From Nelumbo lutea (Eukaryota; Streptophyta; Magnoliopsida; Proteales; Nelumbonaceae): 64,000 nt of DNA. The notes under the pieces are model-generated. The model did not search any database. It was not told the DNA's origin and worked only from the letters and a program-made list of their open reading frames with translations. Both the position numbers and the translations under genes were made by a program. Shown here one piece after another: positions 25,801 to 34,280 of the stretch (within the stretch, counting starts at the first letter, position 1; each line of letters begins with the position of its first letter). Where the stretch lies: assembly GCA_022828595.1 (NCBI GenBank), contig JAKGHH010000005.1, positions 62,243,655 to 62,307,654 on the forward strand, read 5' to 3'.

Positions 25801-26591
25801 AAGTGGAGGAAATAGAAGGAAATAAAGAAAAGCACTAAGCAACATTTTCACAAACTTTATTGTCTTCGGCAAATAATGGTGAGATATTGTGATTCTAATT
25901 ACATGATGCTGTCAAAATAAATAAACCATCGCATGTATTTACATAATGAAAGAGTACAAGCACATTTTGCATGAAAAAACAATGCTTGATGCATGCAATA
26001 AAAGAAGAGGCAAATGCAGTATCAGATTATGGACAATGCCCCATCTTATTGCTTCAATTAGATACCATAGTTCCCATTTAGAAATGCAAGGAATTGAATT
26101 GTCATAAGAATATACCAAGCACAAATGCATTAACTTTAGCCAACAAACCACCAATTATAACTGCTTCAATTAACTAACTTTCAATTCACAACAAACTGGA
26201 AACCATCGAAATGAAACTACAAATTAAGATAACGAAATTAAAAAAAAAAAAGGAACACTTACGATCTTTTCCGTCTGCCCCTCCCGTTGCTTCCCTCTTC
26301 TTCCTCTTCATCCCCGTCCTCATCTTCTTCAGAATCGGAGCCATTGTTGTCTTCCGAATTTGTTTTGTGCTTACCTTCTTCTTCGTCGTCTTCTTGCTCT
26401 TCTTCGGCCTTCTCGAACTGGCTTTGAAGAAAAAGGTCGACTTGCTCTCTTATGAACGCCTTCTTGTCTGATAAATCCACTCCAAAGTCTTCTTCGAGTT
26501 TACGGCGGACAATAGCTGTGGTGGTCGTGTTCAGGTCCGACGTTTGAAGAAATTCCCGCAGCCTTTCGACGAGCTTCGAGTCCGAAACCAT
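1397..26591 (-). CDS. DEK-C + double SWIB/MDM2 domain protein (UAF30/spp27/BAF60b-like), 5 exons seen, 3' end off window
   Basis: Exons in coding order are 26591-26263, 18358-18247, 18154-17980, 1709-1656 and 1572-1397. All have GT/AG borders, and the phases match at each junction (2, 0, 1, 1), so the distant exons belong to one gene. Residues 1-60 form a DEK-C domain (starts [18 protein letters not shown]). A long Glu/Asp/Ser-rich stretch ending in a basic GRRKRS follows. Exons 2-3 encode a complete first SWIB domain ([11 protein letters not shown] through [15 protein letters not shown]). Exon 4 is a Lys/Gln-rich linker. Exon 5 begins a second SWIB domain ([18 protein letters not shown] through [11 protein letters not shown]) whose second half must lie before position 1. 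Plant proteins of this layout are nuclear and are placed with RNA polymerase I upstream activation factor or SWI/SNF-type subunits; the exact role here is inferred. The ATG at 26591 opens directly into the domain. Introns 1 and 3 (7904 and 16270 bp) are packed with transposons. No stop or frameshift was seen in the exons. Confidence 0.93.
1656..1709 (-). CDS. SWIB-protein exon 4 (basic linker)
   Basis: The 54-nt exon encodes a Lys/Gln/Glu-rich linker ([18 protein letters not shown]). It is small, but both splice sites are canonical and its phases fit exon 3 and exon 5 exactly, which is the main support. Confidence 0.85.
2117..3052 (+). mobile_element. Solo or fragmentary LTR, Ty3/gypsy Tat-like (approximate ends)
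   Basis: A GC-rich island in AT-rich surroundings. It has a TATA-type core (tctatataaaggcacc near 2614) and, about 100 bases later, a stretch typical of Tat/Ogre/Retand LTRs (gtactgacttaagcatcgga, then ttccttgtaggtctct). A degenerate tandem array built on cagctcggcgcctaatatg lies at about 2833-2935. No internal domain or matching second LTR was found and no clear target duplication was seen, so a solo LTR or fragment is most likely. Confidence 0.55.
3287..3981 (+). mobile_element. LINE fragment (zf-RVT region)
   Basis: The reading frame at 3581-3960 encodes [16 protein letters not shown] and [18 protein letters not shown], the zinc-binding region after the reverse transcriptase of plant L1-type LINEs. 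The sequence degrades after the CWEIF motif. No poly(A) end or target duplication was identified. Confidence 0.7.
3982..5296. other. Intronic sequence without a gene
   Basis: AT-rich sequence inside SWIB-gene intron 3. Apart from the GA microsatellite at 4802-4833 I see no coding or element structure. Confidence 0.5.
4802..4833. repeat. (GA)n microsatellite
   Basis: About 16 uninterrupted GA units. Confidence 0.95.
5297..5796. mobile_element. MITE-like element with TIRs
   Basis: The ends ctgtttggatagactt and aagtttatccaaacag are inverted repeats matching at 15 of 16 bases. The subterminal DNA is rich in gtacttttaaaa and its complement, so the element is largely self-complementary. The ends resemble hAT/Harbinger MITEs beginning GG-CTGTTTGG. 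No convincing target duplication was found. It encodes no transposase. Confidence 0.6.
6117..6240 (+). mobile_element. LINE RNase H relic
   Basis: A short stretch translating as [14 protein letters not shown] followed by a stop matches the GDS..V..W core of the plant LINE RNase H (RVT_3) domain. It is heavily decayed. Confidence 0.5.
6562..6983 (+). mobile_element. 5'-truncated LINE 3' end (RNase H tail)
   Basis: An open frame at 6562-6852 encodes the second half of an RVT_3 RNase [15 protein letters not shown], then the C-terminal block [18 protein letters not shown] and FWAQL. A 3' UTR with aataaa-like signals and a poly(A) run at 6972-6983 follow. The first catalytic Asp region is missing, so this is a 5'-truncated insertion and not a gene. 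Confidence 0.8.
7420..8003 (+). mobile_element. 5'-truncated LINE 3' end (RNase H tail)
   Basis: It encodes [30 protein letters not shown] and [11 protein letters not shown], then an in-frame stop at 7719-7721. The rest of the RNase H is readable but damaged. A 3' UTR and a poly(A) run at about 7990-8003 follow. It belongs to the same family as the LINE ending at 20166. Confidence 0.8.
8004..9267. other. Unassigned stretch; pyrimidine-rich part may be the PFK pseudogene's 5' UTR
   Basis: 8004-8480 shows only meaningless short frames. From 8486 to about 9160 the plus strand is rich in ctctct tracts, as in plant 5' UTRs, and lies just upstream of the PFK exon fragments. The expected N-terminal PFK coding exon is not there. 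The open frames here have no recognisable domain. Confidence 0.4.
9268..10512 (+). pseudogene. PFK: Partial ATP-dependent 6-phosphofructokinase pseudogene
   Basis: Five exons of a plant PFK are recognisable with intact GT/AG sites: 9268-9307 ([12 protein letters not shown]), 9558-9620 ([17 protein letters not shown]), 9708-9845 ([14 protein letters not shown], stop, [13 protein letters not shown]), 10192-10350 ([28 protein letters not shown]) and 10459-10512 ([18 protein letters not shown]). Functional PFK would phosphorylate fructose-6-phosphate using ATP. This copy has TGA at 9750-9752, where the family has a Cys codon just before the nucleotide-binding GGLCPG. It also lacks the N-terminal exon and everything after GASVIYE, including the catalytic half. 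Because introns are kept, it arose by DNA duplication, not retroposition. It sits in intron 3 of the SWIB gene on the opposite strand. A transcribed remnant remains possible. Confidence 0.88.
10979..11489 (+). mobile_element. LINE RNase H relics, left side of the copia insertion
   Basis: 10979-11090 translates as [20 protein letters not shown], an RVT_3-like fragment. 11430-11489 reads [17 protein letters not shown], a decayed GDS..VV.W core. The copia element begins directly after it, and matching RNase H sequence resumes at 16750. Confidence 0.55.
11490..11857 (+). repeat. copia 5' LTR
   Basis: It starts tgtagagaacactgatgtgg and ends ttctact; the 6-bp ends are imperfect inverted repeats. 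It contains a TATA-like cctataaatattaa. Confidence 0.93.
11858..11869 (+). promoter_or_regulatory. Primer-binding site (initiator Met-tRNA type)
   Basis: tggtatcggagc directly abuts the 5' LTR and differs by one base from the usual plant copia PBS tggtatcagagc. Confidence 0.85.
12207..12305 (+). repeat. 43-bp tandem repeat in the copia leader
   Basis: Two complete 43-bp units beginning gcggcaaaccctagtactgg, plus a partial third, lie between the PBS and the coding region. Confidence 0.85.
12686..16393 (+). pseudogene. copia gag-pol reading frame, broken by stop codons only
   Basis: All coding blocks are in one frame over about 1235 codons. They are a CCHC knuckle ([14 protein letters not shown]), protease (LDSGASDHM), the pre-integrase motif [10 protein letters not shown], integrase ([31 protein letters not shown]), reverse transcriptase ([28 protein letters not shown]) and RNase H ([38 protein letters not shown]). 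The frame is interrupted between 14030 and 15763 by about eight in-frame stops, for example at 14030, 14396, 14927, 14975, 15197 and 15761. No frameshift is needed. A Gln-Gly-Glu-rich stretch near 14340-14460 is a triplicated short motif. The longer open frame at 13821-14915 in another phase is a shadow. Confidence 0.9.
16370..16378 (+). other. Polypurine tract
   Basis: gagggggag immediately precedes the 3' LTR, the normal plus-strand priming site for copia elements. Confidence 0.85.
16379..16749 (+). repeat. copia 3' LTR
   Basis: It matches the 5' LTR except for five transitions, one single-base indel and one 4-base indel. It ends ttctact before the target duplication acagc. Confidence 0.93.
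16750..16910 (+). mobile_element. LINE RNase H relic, right side of the copia insertion
   Basis: It reads [20 protein letters not shown], then SSFADALS, stop, QGVQRKQFF. This is the C-terminal part of the RNase H interrupted at 11489. Confidence 0.6.
16911..17979. other. Intronic sequence without a gene
   Basis: This is the 5' end of SWIB-gene intron 3 (minus strand). 17622-17720 begins caatgttttaaaaggtg, like one end of the hAT-type elements elsewhere in the window, but no partner end was found. 17300-17415 is a Pro/Gly-codon-like repeat ending ttgcagccctag. No coding signal was seen. Confidence 0.4.
17980..18154 (-). CDS. SWIB-protein exon 3 (rest of SWIB 1)
   Basis: The 175-nt exon encodes [17 protein letters not shown], then [11 protein letters not shown] and [15 protein letters not shown], the signature second half of a SWIB/MDM2 fold. 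It ends in phase 1 (a single G), completed by exon 4 16.3 kb away. Confidence 0.93.
18247..18358 (-). CDS. SWIB-protein exon 2 (start of SWIB 1)
   Basis: The 112-nt exon supplies the one base that completes the split Ser codon from exon 1, then 37 codons including [19 protein letters not shown]. It is separated from exon 3 by a normal 92-bp intron. Confidence 0.92.
18605..20166 (+). mobile_element. 5'-truncated LINE, zf-RVT plus RNase H, with poly(A)
   Basis: It begins within the end of the RT region ([27 protein letters not shown]). It continues through zf-RVT ([18 protein letters not shown]) with at least two frame changes, then has one long open frame at 19392-20048. This encodes the linker [19 protein letters not shown] and a full RVT_3 RNase H with the Asp/Glu/Asp/Asp set visible in [24 protein letters not shown] and [12 protein letters not shown] 3' UTR and poly(A) at 20152-20166 follow. 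It lies in intron 1 of the SWIB gene on the opposite strand. Confidence 0.88.
20320..21699. mobile_element. Non-autonomous TIR element, about 1.38 kb
   Basis: The left end ttagggaatgagagacggat is repeated inverted at the right end (atccgtttctcattccctaa), with the similarity running about 28 bp. The flanks tacattg (20313-20319) and tacatag (21700-21706) look like a 7-bp target duplication with one mismatch. No transposase is present. The middle (about 20830-21330) is rich in ggttcaa/accagt motifs and may be a second, nested element. Superfamily undetermined. Confidence 0.65.
21707..22967. other. Intronic sequence; probable SINE within
   Basis: SWIB-gene intron 1. Apart from the SINE-like unit near 22486 I see no gene. 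An 18-bp direct repeat (aattcactcccaagacca) occurs at 22923 and 22972. Confidence 0.45.
22486..22640 (+). mobile_element. Probable tRNA-derived SINE
   Basis: A tRNA-like head is visible: an A-box-like ttggttggtgcaatgg at about 22496-22511 and, about 40 bases on, a B-box-like atattcgagcct at about 22551-22562. This spacing is normal for plant SINEs. The 3' end is not clear and no target duplication was found. Confidence 0.45.
22968..23255 (-). mobile_element. LINE or RVT_3 RNase H fragment (minus strand)
   Basis: Minus-strand frame with [36 protein letters not shown] and [20 protein letters not shown], a decayed RVT_3 RNase H. Its upstream part is cut off by the solo LTR at 23256-23640. Confidence 0.7.
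23256..23640 (-). mobile_element. Solo LTR of the same Ty3/gypsy family as 54032-56511
   Basis: Starts tgttatgggcccggcgtagg and ends gaatgcatccacaaca; it is the reverse complement of the LTRs at 54032 and 56002. The flanks are identical: gattt at 23251-23255 and gattt at 23641-23645. The perfect 5-bp duplication and lack of internal sequence show LTR-LTR recombination after insertion into the minus-strand RNase H relic. Confidence 0.9.
23646..26262. other. Intronic sequence of the SWIB gene, repeats only
   Basis: About the first 60 bases continue the interrupted LINE relic. 24039-24063 is a long A run. 24430-24470 resembles a non-LTR 3' tail (tactttacctttactcaaaaaa). 25476-25660 is the second copy of the dispersed repeat at 539. 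No coding exon was seen. Confidence 0.45.
25470..25660 (+). repeat. Dispersed repeat, copy 2
   Basis: tcccaactatagggttggct followed by acatgaatcttgttctgcca matches the repeat at 539-600 in the same orientation. Confidence 0.45.
26263..26591 (-). CDS. SWIB-protein exon 1 (DEK-C domain, acidic region)
   Basis: The 329-nt coding exon ends with the first two bases of a Ser codon at the donor (gtaagtg on the minus strand). The start ATG is at 26591. The acidic run [11 protein letters not shown] and the basic end GRRKRS are visible. The plus-strand open frame over the same bases is a shadow. Confidence 0.93.
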
Positions 26592-27681
26592 TTTCTCTTT
26601 CTTTTTCCCTCTTTTCTTTTCTTTTTTTTCCTGAGTTCGGTAATGTTTTTGTCAAACTTTGATTTTTCTTTCCTTCGAATGTGGCGATTCTGGGCTCAGG
26701 TGAGCCAAAGAGGAAAGGACGAATTTAAGGAGGCGAGGATGAAGTGAAGGGACATTTCTGGTAATATTGAAAAAGGTTCATTTGTTCCTCGATGGCGTGA
26801 AACTAAACTCTCGAGTCCCGACAACTATTTTCCTGTGCTTGACGGATATGCCCTTGTACCATACCGGAACAGGCGTATACTTGTAACAGTAATGTGTCTT
26901 CAGCTAAATTACCATGGGACCCCTAATAAAATAATACCAAAATGAAAGCGTCAACCTCGGGTGAGTCCTCCATGGTCTAACGTGGTCAAAACTGTTGCCA
27001 CGTGGAACATTGAAACAGTTCGGCTCAAACTCAATCCCAAATATTCCATTTCCATTTTTAGTAAAATCAAAAAATCTTGCAAGCCGTGTGTTATCCAATA
27101 GTTTTCGTCTAGAGATATTTTGCAAAAAAAAAAAAAAAAAGAAGAATTGCAATTTTTGGGGATGCACAAAATAATTGGCCTGAATTTTAAAAAATGGCAT
27201 AAGCAAAAAGCCTGTGTAAACACTATGCAAGTATGAGAATGAGGGCATCCAATCACACATTCCGAACATGACTTTAACTTTAACACATGTACGAAAGATA
27301 TTCTCGATGTGTGGCTGGATCTAAGGGTTATCACCATTCACCAACAGGTGACTCACCCATTTCTTTTGAAAATGTAATTCCTCATTGTTGTACTTGTTTT
27401 CATCCTTTTATACATGTGACAATGAACACGTATAACTTAAATATTTCAGTGTTAAAAAAAATGTCAACCACCTTGCATTGAAACAAATAAAGCCTTAAGT
27501 GGCATTTGGTAAATCTGGTGTCCGGAATTTGAAAAGGGAAAAAAAAACTCTCATAAAGCTCTAAAGGTCATGGAAAATTTGCTTTTATGATTTTGAAGAT
27601 AAATAAATGTAATAGAATATTCAATAATATGAATGTTGTGGCATATGAAAAATGTGCATTTTATAAATTTATCCCTCAAAT
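26592..27681. other. 5' flank of the SWIB gene
   Basis: The sequence just upstream of the ATG (26592-26650) is purine-rich on the minus strand and probably 5' UTR. No TATA box can be assigned with confidence. No other gene was seen. Confidence 0.4.
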
Positions 27682-29253
27682 TAGGGTTGTTCATAAGAAG
27701 CCCCAACCCGACCAACCCGGACCGATCCAACCCGAGTTGGTCGGATTTTCATAAGCACCGGTCAATTTTGGGTTGTACAAATTCATAAACCGATGGTTCG
27801 AGTCTGTTTCGGTTTTCTTGTATAAAAACCGAAACCAACCCGAACCAAACCAACTTAGTTCCTACTTAACTAAGTTGCCTCTATCCTAATTCCTAATTAC
27901 AACCTAACCTAATCTTCTAGTTCCTACTTAACTAAGTTGTCTCTATCCTAGTTTCTATAGTCTTTTACACCAAATATGCAACCAATTAGGCAATTACAAT
28001 TAGAATTATATGTCCTTTTTAACTTAGATTAGAACTTAGAAAGTTTATTGAAATATACAAATTTCAGCATTCTTTCTATAAGATAGTTTGACTTTCTATT
28101 TTCTTCTATTCTAATTCTAACTTGGTCCGCCCCCCTTAGCCCCTCAACTCAAGCAGAATCTCTATTATCTAATACAATTTGACTCTCAACTCAAGAATAA
28201 AAAATTTAAATTTTCAAGTTCTCAAGTCTCAACTTCAAGACATCATTTGAACTTTGCTCTCCCAACTCCCATATTCTGAAAGTTCTCATTCTCTCAACTC
28301 AAGCTCAAGTCTCATTCTCAAAGTCTCAACTTCAGTCATTCAAAGGTTAGTATTTTTTTTTAATTTAATGCATGTTACAAGTTGATATATTTTATTTGTG
28401 TTTTGTTAAAGTTTAAGCTTTGAAAAAAATCAGGTTAATGATGATATATTTGCACAAAAAACTTCAGTTTTGTATGAAAAACCTAATCTATTTAAATATA
28501 TATATCTTGGTTTTAATTTAAATATATTTTATATTTAAAACTGTTAAATAAAGATATTTTAGTTTTACATAAAAACTGAAATATCTGAAAAAATCTATAT
28601 CCAAAAAATATATATTCTGAAATATGTGAGATATATATTTCCAAAAAATATATATTCCAATATATTTGTATGTATATTTTTGTTTATATATATATTTCCA
28701 AAAAATATCTTAAAAACTTCAGTTTTCAGTTTTATATGAAAAACCTAATCTATTTAAATATATATTTTGGTTTTACTTTAAATATATTTTATATATAAAA
28801 CTGTTAAATAGAGATATTTTGGTTTTGCATAAAAACTGAAATATCTGAAAAAATCTATATCTAAAAAATATATATTCTGAAATATGTGAGATATATATAT
28901 TTCTAGAAAATATATATTCCAATATATTTGTATGTATATTTTTGTTTATATATATATATATGTATATATTTCTAAAATACATATTTCAGTTTTAAATATA
29001 TTTCCATAAAAATATCTTAAAAACTTCAATTTTTACTTTTCAGAATAGATATTTTCTTAGAGGCTTCTATGTCCTTTTTGTACAGGAGCAAAACCGAAAC
29101 CGACCCAAACCAACCCAACCTAACTCAAACCGACCAAGTCGGTTTTTCTTAACACTGGGTCGGTTTCAGTTTCCATCTCAGGTAACTCGACCAGGTCGGG
29201 TCGATTGGGAAAACCCCAATAAACCGACCCAATCCGACCCGTGAACAACCCTA
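27682..29253. mobile_element. hAT-type non-autonomous element, 1572 bp
   Basis: The terminal inverted repeats tagggttgttca and tgaacaacccta are perfect over 12 bp. The flanks are identical 8-mers, cctcaaat at 27674-27681 and 29254-29261, the hAT duplication length. Subterminal regions are full of ccgaccc/aaccgac motifs. The AT-rich centre contains a tandem duplication. No transposase open frame is present. Confidence 0.9.
28461..29022. repeat. Internal tandem duplication (about 255-305 bp units) in the hAT element
   Basis: Units start at 28461 and 28716, each with acttcagtttt followed by atgaaaaacctaatctattt, and run in parallel to a third partial start near 29023. The second unit is longer through tatata expansion. 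Confidence 0.85.
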
Positions 29254-29261
29254 CCTCAAAT

Positions 29262-32200
29262 TATAATGGAAATGATTATAATATTAACGATATTTATAAA
29301 AAAATGTAAAATCATAAAAAAAAAAGATAAATATTGAGAAATTATAAAATATTTAAAATAATAAATAAATAAGATTAAGAAGATTCATAAAAATGATTAA
29401 TATTGAATAATAGTATTGTTTTATTTAGAGAGCACTCTTGGAAAGAAATTCCATCTACTACTTCCAAATTAAAAGCACTTTGAGTAGATTTTGTATGGCC
29501 TAGGGCAATGAAGGCTACTTCCATCCTTTGATTGTGATTAATAAAATCTTATTTTAGTTGTCTTTCCTTCTCAAGTGAACTTTTGGGTTAAAAGTGTGAA
29601 TGCAATGTGAATTTTTTTTGGACTAAAATTACCCTCTACTTCTTTGGGTATAAAATTGATTTTATTATAGCTTTAATATCATCTTTAATGGCTACTAAAA
29701 TGCCCGTAATTGTGTATTTAGTTCATCTCTAATGGTACGGTTGAAAGTGTAACTTCAATTATTACTTCCCACCTCATTTAGTCCCCTCTCATAATTCTTA
29801 TATTTAAATTATTAATTCCCATTTTTTATTCTTAAATTAGATTTGTGTCAATATTTTTAACAATAAAAACCCGTAGAATTTAAGACTGAGTCAAAAACAA
29901 AACCATTTTTAATCCAAGTGGTAGCTAAGCAATTCAACCATCCAAATTAAATTGATCAACCTAAGAAGTCATAGTTAGGTAATAAAATTTTTAAAATATA
30001 AATAAATATAGAAACTTATAAAAAATGTAGAAAAAATTAGACAAGTTTATGATATTTTACTAATAAAATAAAAAAGTTAATGAATAATAATTATTTTTAT
30101 TGGTAATGAAAACGAAATACATAATTTAGAACAAACCAAAAATGAAATTATTTTACTGTTTGACAAAGATCAATATTTCAAGTTTTGGGTCAAATATGTT
30201 AACCTTTAATGTTATAAAAAAATAATAATAAGTTAATAAAATATAAAAAAGAAAAAATGGAAAAAATACATAAATTTTGCAAACAAAAAAAAAACATTTA
30301 GGCACATGTCTAATATCATATATTTATCATATTAAACAAAAAGTAAGTGTGTCATATTAGAATTATTTTTACACACAAAAATACAAAAAAGTTATGGAAA
30401 AAATTGAGCACATCAATATTTCTATATTTGCACTACAATTAAAAATATGAATAAGATTATAGAGCTTTCTTTTAACTAAAATGCTCATTTTTTAATTTAG
30501 TCTCTATTTAATTATGAAGTTTAAATTGTAAATTAAACTATTACTTTTCATCATATTTAATTCCCTCTATTTAAATCTTACATTTTTTTTATAAATGAAC
30601 AAAAAATGTACACCAAAAAGATTAAATATTACAAAAAGAATAACCTATCAAAGCGAGTAGGCCTATCAATGATACTTGAAACATCACAACTTGATCCGAT
30701 TATCATATATTTGGATGAGGTGCTTACGTAATTAGATTTGGATTTGCAATCTGCATTTCATTAATAATAAAAACAAAAAATTAAAAATACATAAATATTA
30801 TAGAAAATGTTGGATACATTATTACTATCATTATCGTCATCTATAATTACTACGTGCAAAGCACGTGCTCACTTAATAGTCATCTAAATAGTAAATACTT
30901 CTAAATTCCATACGTTGATAACCCAGTAGTTGAGATTGTCACCTGGCATCCTTCCAAAACCGCAAGCACATGATTAAACCTACATAACAACGGGCTTTCC
31001 AAAGTAGACATTACATGCACCCTGCCCTGCCTTGCCCTCCCACACCCCTGTCTATTTTTGAATTCCTAGTCTGCACTAATCAAAACACAACCTTAGGTTT
31101 GAAGGGAAATAAGATGTTTATTCAAGGTTGAGAAGAAAGACATAAAAAGTGGCAGAGATATGGGACAAATGATAGCCAATGAATTTTGCATCTCATCACC
31201 CAATGGACATTGATGGATCCATGAAAACTCATGTTTAACTTCATATTCTAGTTTGTTTTTTTTTCATGGGCCCCACCAATTTTATAGGGTGAAGTCTGTA
31301 AGAGTTGCATAAACTCATCAGTTACTAGAAATTTTTCACATATATACAAAACTATTAGTAGGTGTTATTTTTTCGGATTTTGAGAGGGGAAAAGTTGGTC
31401 AACAGGATTTTGATTCCCATCAACCAAAAAACTCATGCTCTTTTATCATATTTATGTGGGGACTATGGAAAGTTTATTTTCTTGGTATCACTTGAATAGG
31501 ACAAAAATACCCTTTTTAATAATGATTTTTTATAGCTAAAATGGCATTGCCTTATCTACATAGGAAATAAAAGAACATGGATAAAAACATTTATTCGGGC
31601 AAGTCTTTTATATGAAACACTTACCCGGGTAAGTGCATTTACCTGGGTAAATAATTTATCGAAAAGTGAAGGAAGCCTTAAAGGAACAATAAGACATACA
31701 TATACACATGATTGTAACAACTTATGGTGGCTTACTTTGTAAGTTCTCTGGCTAAATGTAGGGGAGACTTGGATCAAATTCCATTGCCATTTAGGGTTGG
31801 TTAATGGCCTTTAATACATTCAAAGGACCTTAAAAAATTGTTGTTTTAGTTTAACCTCTTTTCTAGGAATTTCATTTGCACTTGTATAAATGCATGGGAG
31901 TGCAATATATGACAAGTGTAAATCATGGTTCACTTATGTTTCATATTTGTTTGTCTTTTATTTGTGAAAAAAGTAAAATAACATGGTCTCCCACCATATA
32001 TAAAAGATAATGGAAGCAAAAGAAGGGTTATTGGTTTGGGAGTGAGATAAGAACTAAGATGATATAGTCCCACTTAAGTGAAAGGTGTTTATAGGATGCA
32101 AAATTTTCACCAATGTATGCAAATGAGACAAAGAGTACACGTTTTTATATAAAGTACAAGTGCAAAAACATGGTTATAAACAAACTTATCCAAAATCAAA

Positions 32201-32614
32201 CAAGGTAAAAAATATGTATCTGATTTGGGTTAAACAACACATACCTATAAGAATGACTACCATTTTTACTACAAGTTGTTTTTGGATTTGAACATAAATC
32301 TGTTTTGGGAGGTGGTGAAACAATTTACTCTACTTTTGTTACATGAAATCTGATTTTTCATTTTAAGAACAATACTTCAAAATCAATAAAAAATTAAAAA
32401 ACCTAATAGTTCCCAACGAAGGAGAAAAAACACCAATCAGAAGAAGAAGCCTTGAACCATTGAAGAAATGTTACCATTTTGAAATTTTGAAAAAAAAATA
32501 AAGGGTAAAATAGTTATTTTTTGTCTTTCCATTAGCAGTTCATAATGAGTGTTCATTGTCAAAAAAAAAAAAAAACTTAAGGATACTTTGAATAATTTTT
32601 TAAATAATATATGA
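29262..32614. other. AT-rich intergenic stretch
   Basis: No coding or element boundary can be defended. A hairpin acgtgcaaagcacgt at about 30852-30866, followed by gctcacttaatagt, looks like a Helitron 3' terminus. Three copies of an acccgggtaa-like motif lie within 31590-31655. Confidence 0.5.
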
Positions 32615-32680
32615 TAAATTTTAGTTCATTTGCTAAAATGTAAGAATAGTTTAAGTGTTTTATCTTAATTTATATATTTT
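32615..32680 (+). repeat. 66-bp direct repeat, left copy, flanking the Pack-MULE
   Basis: Begins taaattttagttcatttgct; it is nearly identical to 34965-35030 in the same orientation. Confidence 0.8.
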
Positions 32681-32854
32681 ACCCTGTACTTTAGGCTGAG
32701 TGCCAATTTAGTATCCGAACTTTAAAACGCAGCAATCTAGTACCCAACTTTCATTTTGTGACAATATAATACCCAACGTTAATTAACCGTTAAGTGGCAT
32801 GTGAAAAGATGAAAATGCCATTCGATCTATCATCTCCCCTACCTTCAGCTGCAT

Positions 32855-32938
32855 AGGCTTGTTCTCTCAGGGACTCTAAACCTCTCATTCAATCATTTCT
32901 CCGACCAGATCCCAACATCACTTGACAAATTGCTAGTG
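32855..32938 (+). pseudogene. LRR-protein fragment inside the Pack-MULE
   Basis: One frame reads TLNLSFNHFSDQIPTSLDKL, matching the plant extracellular LRR consensus LxLSxNxFSGxIPxSLxxL. It is only about one repeat long, so the assignment is tentative. Confidence 0.5.
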
Positions 32939-33687
32939 ACGATAAGCTTCTATCTCAGGCATCTCATCTTCTCCCTCACTTTTTCTCTCCATCCACTCTG
33001 TTGACGATGAGGATCAGAAAGCGATGGCCAGCACCACCGTCTCCTCATCCTCCACCGCTCTCGTCATCATTGTTGTCCCCTCCTCAACTTACACCAATAG
33101 CACCAGATCTCACCTCTTCCACGCCCCAACCACCACCACCTTTCGTTGTACCATCTTAAGAACCAAAATGGTCATTGCACCCCCACTCCGATCTTCCCCT
33201 TGCAAAAGACAACCGCCAACACCTCCGTCCACCCTCCGATTCAACACCCAGCTCACCCCTTCATTGACCTAAGCGGGAGGATTGACAACGCTGCATGGAA
33301 GACTGACTTGAGGATTGCTCTAAATCCCCAACTTGCTTATGCAGAAACGACTTAAACCACTTAGAACCCACATGCGATAAAGAAAAAGAGATTGCCCAGG
33401 AGAAGAAGAAAATAAAGATTGACTAACTAAGCTCTGCTTGTATTTCCTTGAACCATTTATCAGATATCAGAGGCGATTCGATTCCATTGGGCATGGAATG
33501 TGGCTTCTTTGCATCGAGTTGTGGTGGGGATATTGATTCCCGGTTTCGCCTCTGCTGCATAGCTGCAACAAATCCGAACACAGGTATCCATAAATTTTTA
33601 TAAATAATAAATAATTGAAAAGAAAGTATACAGGAGATTCCGATGCTTTGTCACCTCCAAAATCCTTAAAAAAAAGATGAAAAGACA

Positions 33688-33717
33688 ATATATATATATA
33701 ATATATATATATATATA
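33688..33717. repeat. (TA)n microsatellite
   Basis: A nearly uninterrupted TA run inside the Pack-MULE. Confidence 0.9.
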
Positions 33718-34151
33718 GTTGCAAACACGGTTATGATTCTTTAGATTCTTTTAAAGCAAAATGAAGAGAGCACGAACAATTCTCATAAAATCTGACTAAA
33801 AAGCACGTATCTGAAATTCAGCACCCAGCCCACCCCTCCGTTGACCTAAGCGGGAGGATCGACAAAGCTCCGATCTGAAGCTCACCATGACTAAAGGAAC
33901 CGACAACTGGATTTGCTGAAGCACCGAATTAATAGTAAAGCAATTGATGAGCTTCGATCCTAGGGAATGGATTGAGAGCTTGAGAAAGGAATACCTTTTC
34001 CTCATTGAAGGCTTTTTCTCGGTTCCTCTGCCTTTCTTTTGAATTTCTGCTAGGTTTGTTGAATGAATATAAATACGTAGGCTCGAACGAAGGTAGCAGA
34101 GGCACTTCGGTTGATCATGAGGAAGAGGAGAGAGGAGAGTAGAGAAGGAGA

Positions 34152-34280
34152 TTGTCAGACGAGGAGATTGTCGATTTCTTGTTGGCCCTACTGGGCGTCG
34201 GATACAAGACCACCTCCACCATCATAACTCTTGTTGTCAAATTCCTCACCGAGACACCGCTCGCTTTGGCTCAGCTAAAG
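34152..34280 (+). pseudogene. Captured cytochrome P450 exon fragment (CYP90/CPD-like I-helix)
   Basis: The 43 codons include [15 protein letters not shown] and [15 protein letters not shown], the I-helix exon of CYP90-type brassinosteroid-biosynthesis P450s, ending at a preserved donor (aag|gtgggt). The oxygen-activation motif, AGYETT in the family, reads VGYKTT here, so the acidic residue is replaced. No heme-binding Cys exon is present. It is a captured, non-functional fragment. Confidence 0.82.

Noticed and set aside
26211..26471. Plus-strand hydrophobic open frame opposite SWIB exon 1
   Set aside because: It is the complement of the acidic Glu/Asp codons, which read as Phe/Leu/Val on the other strand.
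33024..33355. Ser/Thr/Pro-rich open frames in the Pack-MULE
   Set aside because: Low-complexity, overlapping in two phases and inside a transposon; no start context or domain supports a gene.
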